Source of the DNA: Paenibacillus graminis
Lineage (GTDB): Bacteria; Bacillota; Bacilli; Paenibacillales; Paenibacillaceae
Reading direction: 5' to 3'
Assembly (NCBI RefSeq): GCF_000758705.1
Contig: NZ_CP009287.1
Coordinates: 6,944,001 to 7,008,000, forward strand
DNA: 64,000 bases
The translations under genes and the position numbers were made by a program. The notes below the pieces were generated by a model. That model was given only the letters and a program-made list of their open reading frames with translations. It did no database searches and was not told the origin of the DNA. This document shows, piece after piece, positions 60,882-64,000 of this stretch. Position 1 is the stretch's first letter. Each line of letters starts with the position of its first letter.

Positions 60882-61751
60882 ATGCTGAATTACGATAAAC
60901 ATCTTCGCGAGCCTATGGACATGCCGGACCCCGGGTTTCCGATCAAAGTACATACCCAGCGCTTCGACAGGGCGGGAGTGGTGCTGTTCCCCCATCACTG
61001 GCATGAGCATCTGGAATTTTTGTTCATTGAGAGCGGCGAGGCTGTGTTCGAATGCGGACGGACACCGTTCCCTGTCCGGGCCGGCGATCTGATCGCGGTG
61101 AACAGCAACGAGCTGCATTACGGCATCAGCGCCTCGGATGATCTGCTCTATTACGCCATTATTGCAGACACCTCACTGCTGCACAGCGCCGCAAGTGATT
61201 CTGCCGAGACCAAGTTCATCGCACCGATCCAGCAGAACCGGCTTCTGCTCAGCAACCATATCTCCGGGGACCAGCAAATTTCAGACAGTGCTCTAACCAT
61301 TATCCGCGAGCTTGAACGCCGTGAATTCGGCTATGAGCTGGCAGTCAAGGCTGAGCTGTACCGGCTGCTTGCACTGCTGCTGCGCAGACATGGCGTAACC
61401 GAGTTGTCGCAGGCCGAACAGACCCGGCGCATTCAGACCATTGAACGCTTCGCACCTGTGCTGCGCCATATTGACACCCATTACCAGGAGCCTATTTTCG
61501 TAGAAGGCCTGGCCGCTCTGGCAGGGCTCAGCCGTTTCCATTTCAGCCGGCTCTTCAAGGAACTGACGGGACACACCGTCTCCGAATACGTCAACGCTGT
61601 CCGGCTTGACCGGGCCGACTACATGCTGCGCCATACTCAGCTTACCGTTTCTGAAATCGCCGCAGCCACCGGATTCAACGACATCTACTATTTCAGCCGC
61701 ACCTTCAAAAAGCATAAGCAAAGAACCCCCTCCAGTGTGAGGGGGTTCTAG
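60882..61751 (+). CDS. AraC-family regulator of the sugar operon
   Basis: About 289 residues: N-terminal cupin (about 20-110; PHHWHEHLEFLFIESG holds the His-rich strand) and a C-terminal pair of HTH motifs (about 190-285; LSRFHFSRLFKELTG, ATGFNDIYYFSRTFKKH). It should bind a sugar and activate the divergent operon. ATG at 60882 follows AAGGGGAT; the open frame begins earlier at 60834. The stop codon lies in a terminator stem. Confidence 0.87.
   Translation: MLNYDKHLREPMDMPDPGFPIKVHTQRFDRAGVVLFPHHWHEHLEFLFIESGEAVFECGRTPFPVRAGDLIAVNSNELHYGISASDDLLYYAIIADTSLLHSAASDSAETKFIAPIQQNRLLLSNHISGDQQISDSALTIIRELERREFGYELAVKAELYRLLALLLRRHGVTELSQAEQTRRIQTIERFAPVLRHIDTHYQEPIFVEGLAALAGLSRFHFSRLFKELTGHTVSEYVNAVRLDRADYMLRHTQLTVSEIAAATGFNDIYYFSRTFKKHKQRTPSSVRGF
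61722..61749 (+). terminator. Hairpin overlapping the AraC stop codon
   Basis: AGAACCCCCTC/GAGGGGGTTCT, 11-bp perfect stem with a six-base loop; no T tract follows. Confidence 0.6.
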
Positions 61752-61928
61752 GGTGCGCCAACAGCTGTCCATCATTCCTATCTCCAGTTGCCGGCCGCTC
61801 TCCTGGTACGTTATCTTTTTTATTATAGCAAAGGCAAGGAGATAGGACTTATGCGTCGAATACCTAAACTTCGAAGCAGAACTGCTTACGCTTTTACGAC
61901 ATCACTGCCAGCAGAGGAGAAGATCAAT

Positions 61929-62723
61929 ATGGCCTATACCATCAATAATCTGAAAGATAACAGCAATGTTGTGATCAAGGAGCAGCTTGGCGGATTTTCG
62001 GTTATCGAATACAAAGAAGATTTGAGCAGTACCACCTTGGCGGAAGCACAGTCCAACTTCTTCATGAGCAAAAGCAATATGCGCAACAAGCAGCTCATGA
62101 TTGAGCTGAATAACAGCGAGGTTACGCTGAGCGCCGGGGCGATGCAGTATATGGTCGGCAATATTGAAATGACCTCAGGGGTAAAAGGGGTCGGCGGCCT
62201 GATGAGAAATATCGTATCCAGTGCCGCAACCGGGACCAGTGCCATTAAACCTCTCTACAAAGGCACCGGTACGATTCTGCTGGAAACCACCTATAAATAT
62301 CTGTGGCTGATTGATGTCGACAACGACCATATCGTCATTGATGACGGCCTGTTCCTGGCCTGTGAATCTTCGCTCCAGCTCGCCGTCACCGCACGCAAGA
62401 GCCTTTCCTCGGCCGCACTGGGCGGAGAAGGGCTGTTCAATCTGAGCGCAAAAGGCAAAGGAATCCTCGCCCTGGAAGCACCGATTCCTTCCGAGGAAGC
62501 CGTCGTTATTGAGCTGCAGAATGATGTGCTGAAGGTCGATGGCAATTTTGCGTTAATGTGGTCGAATACACTGGACTTCACCGTCGAGAAATCGGGCAAA
62601 ACCCGGCTCGGCTCTGCCGCTTCCGGCGAGGGTCTGGTCAATGTGTACCGGGGAACAGGCACGGTCTGGCTGGCTCCGCTCACCTCATACAGAAACAGTC
62701 TGTTCCAGGCGAATACCCCCTAA
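61929..62723 (+). CDS. AIM24-family protein
   Basis: 264 residues of the AIM24/YkfI-like double-psi beta fold, with family motifs ELNNSEVTLSAGAMQYMVG, then TGTILLETTYKYLWL and RGTGTVWLAPL. The function is unknown in bacteria. Two starts compete: ATG 61929 (MAYTINNLKDN, matching usual family N-termini; GAGGAG about eleven bases upstream) and ATG 61851 (AAGGAGA eight bases upstream, adding 26 basic residues). I chose the family-like one. Confidence 0.82.
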   Translation: MAYTINNLKDNSNVVIKEQLGGFSVIEYKEDLSSTTLAEAQSNFFMSKSNMRNKQLMIELNNSEVTLSAGAMQYMVGNIEMTSGVKGVGGLMRNIVSSAATGTSAIKPLYKGTGTILLETTYKYLWLIDVDNDHIVIDDGLFLACESSLQLAVTARKSLSSAALGGEGLFNLSAKGKGILALEAPIPSEEAVVIELQNDVLKVDGNFALMWSNTLDFTVEKSGKTRLGSAASGEGLVNVYRGTGTVWLAPLTSYRNSLFQANTP

Positions 62724-62821
62724 ATAATTGCTCGTAATAACACTTTGTTTATCGAATCAGCACTTCCTTTGTCACCCGTGCAGGGAGCCGCTTATGAACA
62801 ACGAATTGTTCATAGCAAGTG

Positions 62822-62861
62822 GAAACGGCCTCACCATCCTTCCAAGGACGGCGGCCGTTTC
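62822..62861 (+). terminator. Terminator after AIM24
   Basis: GAAACGGCC/GGCCGTTTC outer arms with an inner TCC/GGA stem, 100 bases past the stop and just before the RacA ribosome site. Confidence 0.55.
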
Positions 62862-62888
62862 AAGACTACCTGAACTGGAGGAATCGAA

Positions 62889-63434
62889 ATGGAAATGCTG
62901 AAAACGAAGGATGCTGCAGAGCTGCTGTCTGTTAGCCAGACAACCATCAAACGCTGGGCTGCCATGTTCCCTGATTACTTCCCAAAAGACCGGTTTGGAC
63001 ACTATATATTCTCAGAGCAGGAGATTAGCCTGCTAAAATCGATTAAAGACCGCATCAATCACGGGGAAGCGTTAGAGTATATGAATCTGGGTTCCGTTGC
63101 AGGCATTCAGCCGCCTGTCTCACAACAGGAGGCCCCGCTCGGCCACACACAGGACTGGCCTATAGGCGACATGCTGTCCCGGATCGATTATATCGAACGC
63201 TCACTGGATCACAAAGCTGACGAGGTAGTCTCGGTACAGCTGCTCCAGCAGCGCGCGGAGCTTGAGGACCTGCGTCAAATGATCAAGCAGATAGCCGTAT
63301 CCCTGGAAACGATTCAGAAGCCCGGAGGTCCATCCCCCTCCCCGTATGAAGAACTGCACCCCGTTGCCGCTAAGAAGCTCAAGACTCCGCCACGGAAGCG
63401 CGGGCTGCTGCGGAATATTTTCTCCTTCCTGTAG
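62889..63434 (+). CDS. racA: RacA-like chromosome-anchoring protein
   Basis: 181 residues (RacA of Bacillus subtilis has 184): MerR-type HTH (4-65; TKDAAELLSVSQTTIKRW, FGHYIFSEQEISLLKSI), variable linker, coiled coil (about 95-145; KADEVVSVQLLQQRAELEDL) and a basic C-terminus (KKLKTPPRKRG) that may meet the membrane or DivIVA. RacA pulls the origin region to the cell pole during axial-filament formation in sporulation. The KADEVVS-QLLQ-R block is the most RacA-like. GGAGG precedes the ATG. Confidence 0.78.
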   Translation: MEMLKTKDAAELLSVSQTTIKRWAAMFPDYFPKDRFGHYIFSEQEISLLKSIKDRINHGEALEYMNLGSVAGIQPPVSQQEAPLGHTQDWPIGDMLSRIDYIERSLDHKADEVVSVQLLQQRAELEDLRQMIKQIAVSLETIQKPGGPSPSPYEELHPVAAKKLKTPPRKRGLLRNIFSFL

Positions 63435-63468
63435 AACGGATTATGCTTATTCAAGCAGAAACGGCTTC

Positions 63469-63489
63469 ACCGTCCTTTAAAAGGACGGT
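63469..63489 (+). terminator. Terminator after racA
   Basis: ACCGTCCTTT/AAAGGACGGT, a near-perfect 21-base palindrome 35 bases after the stop. The upstream AACGGCTTC and the core repeat those of other terminators in this window. Confidence 0.6.
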
Positions 63490-63605
63490 ATCGATTCATG
63501 AGGAAATAGCAGGGCTAGCCGACCGGCCGGTTTGTTGTAGTCCGTGCAAGGTTTTCGAGGGTTAACGCTTTAGGGGAACCCTTTATGTATCCTTCAGCAA
63601 TCCCA

Positions 63606-63787
63606 AGTGGAAAAAGGATAACTAATTTGCCCGATCCTCCTGTTCTCCGCAGGTTAAGTGGAGAAAGGGTAACTAATTCAGCACATTTCGCCCCTAACCA
63701 GGTAATATGGCCCAATTAAGTTCCCTTTTTCCACTTTAATCTCACAATTGTTTATTTCTGAGAGAAATAAGCTCCCTTTTTCCAACT
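63606..63787. repeat. Copy C of the four-unit palindromic element
   Basis: Forward units at 63606 (AGTGGAAAAAGGATAACTAA) and 63657 (AGTGGAGAAAGGGTAACTAA); reverse units ending at 63735 and 63787 with the same core. Length 182 bp, pitch 51-52 bp, order ++--. The best conserved of the three copies. It occupies most of the gap after racA. Confidence 0.85.
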
Positions 63788-63885
63788 AGCACTGTTCCCT
63801 GCTTCTTGGCCAGCGTTAGTAGGAGAAAGGCCATCGAATCCGACTGATTTCTACCCGTTTATGGGTGAGTTTGCTGCCTCCCTAC

Positions 63886-63917
63886 TTATCCCCAGCTTTA
63901 TACACACCTTATCCACA
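63886..63917 (+). promoter_or_regulatory. Cluster of three DnaA boxes
   Basis: TTATCCCCA (63886), TTATACACA (63898) and TTATCCACA (63909) on the same strand, starting 12 and 11 bases apart. The last two match the DnaA box consensus TTATNCACA exactly; the first has one mismatch. Confidence 0.65.
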
Positions 63918-63921
63918 ACTC

Positions 63922-63962
63922 AAAAAAAAAAAAAAAAACCGTCCCCTATCAAAGGGTAACGG
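63922..63962 (-). terminator. Terminator of a minus-strand gene lying beyond the window
   Basis: On the minus strand a CCGT-CCC/GGGG-CGG stem (63939-63962, one bulge) is followed by 17 Ts (63922-63938). The gene it serves must end near 63974-64000; a plausible stop is TGA at 63974-63976, but too little is visible to call it. Confidence 0.7.
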
Positions 63963-64000
63963 CTTCATCTAGATCATTCCGGCAACGGTGCTTGCCCCTC

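Noticed and set aside
63515..63715. 66-codon minus-strand reading frame after racA
   Set aside because: It lies inside the four-unit repeat element, has no ribosome site, and its sequence follows from the repeat units.
63886..63917. Chromosome origin (oriC)
   Set aside because: Three DnaA boxes only, with no dnaA, dnaN, rpmH or AT-rich unwinding element in view; the adjacent A run is the T tract of a minus-strand terminator.

Overview
The window looks like chromosomal DNA of a Paenibacillus-type endospore former (Firmicutes). GC is moderate, Shine-Dalgarno sites are strong AGGAGG-type, and there are many TTG/GTG starts. It carries sporulation genes (tlp, a racA homologue, a KinB-like kinase) and the typical mix of Bce-type antibiotic sensing, MFS pumps, SDR enzymes and small regulators. 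No rRNA, tRNA, CRISPR array or intact insertion sequence was seen.

Layout. 1-4.3 kb: end of a diguanylate cyclase, a lipid kinase, an AAC(3)-like acetyltransferase with a hairpin leader, a permuted papain-like hydrolase, a CdsA-like enzyme. 4.3-10.2 kb: a membrane/surface module (VTC polyphosphate polymerase, DUF4956 membrane protein, secreted beta-helix lipoprotein) divergent from an OmpR-type two-component system. 10.2-16.8 kb: a Bce-type regulator/kinase pair and its FtsX-type ABC transporter, facing each other across two AT-rich secreted-protein genes. 17-22.8 kb: assimilatory nitrate uptake and a 1409-residue nitrate reductase fused to its own diflavin reductase, behind a structured leader with a terminator. 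22.9-26.7 kb: tlp, a YVTN propeller, a Vat-type acetyltransferase and a nucleotidyltransferase. 27-31.8 kb: an AT-rich island next to a decayed IS630-like transposase, holding a subtilisin-like protease, a SAR2788-like putative toxin, an unrecognised 407-residue protein and TraX. 31.8-44.5 kb: small regulator-target units (TetR with SDR and SMP-30-like protein; XRE opposite a HEPN-like protein; MerR with SDR; ArsR with SRPBCC) and envelope proteins. 44.6-51.4 kb: a fused TPR-SUKH-Imm51 immunity-type protein, its TPR paralogue, a beta-lactamase-fold hydrolase, a frameshifted MFS pump and a KinB-like kinase. 51.8-57.7 kb: a membrane GGDEF-EAL protein, a Tet-like pump with MarR-type operators, and an HxlR-controlled oxidoreductase. 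57.9-61.8 kb: a three-gene sugar oxidation/isomerase operon with an AraC regulator. 61.9-64 kb: AIM24, a RacA homologue, and a tight cluster of three DnaA boxes.

The most unusual structure is a dispersed non-coding element found three times (4035-4215, 42180-42361, 63606-63787). Each copy is 181-182 bp and carries four related ~23-bp units at ~50-bp pitch in the order forward, forward, reverse, reverse. The spacers are poorly conserved while the geometry is constant. I do not know a described element with this design. The second main candidate is the protease plus putative toxin island.
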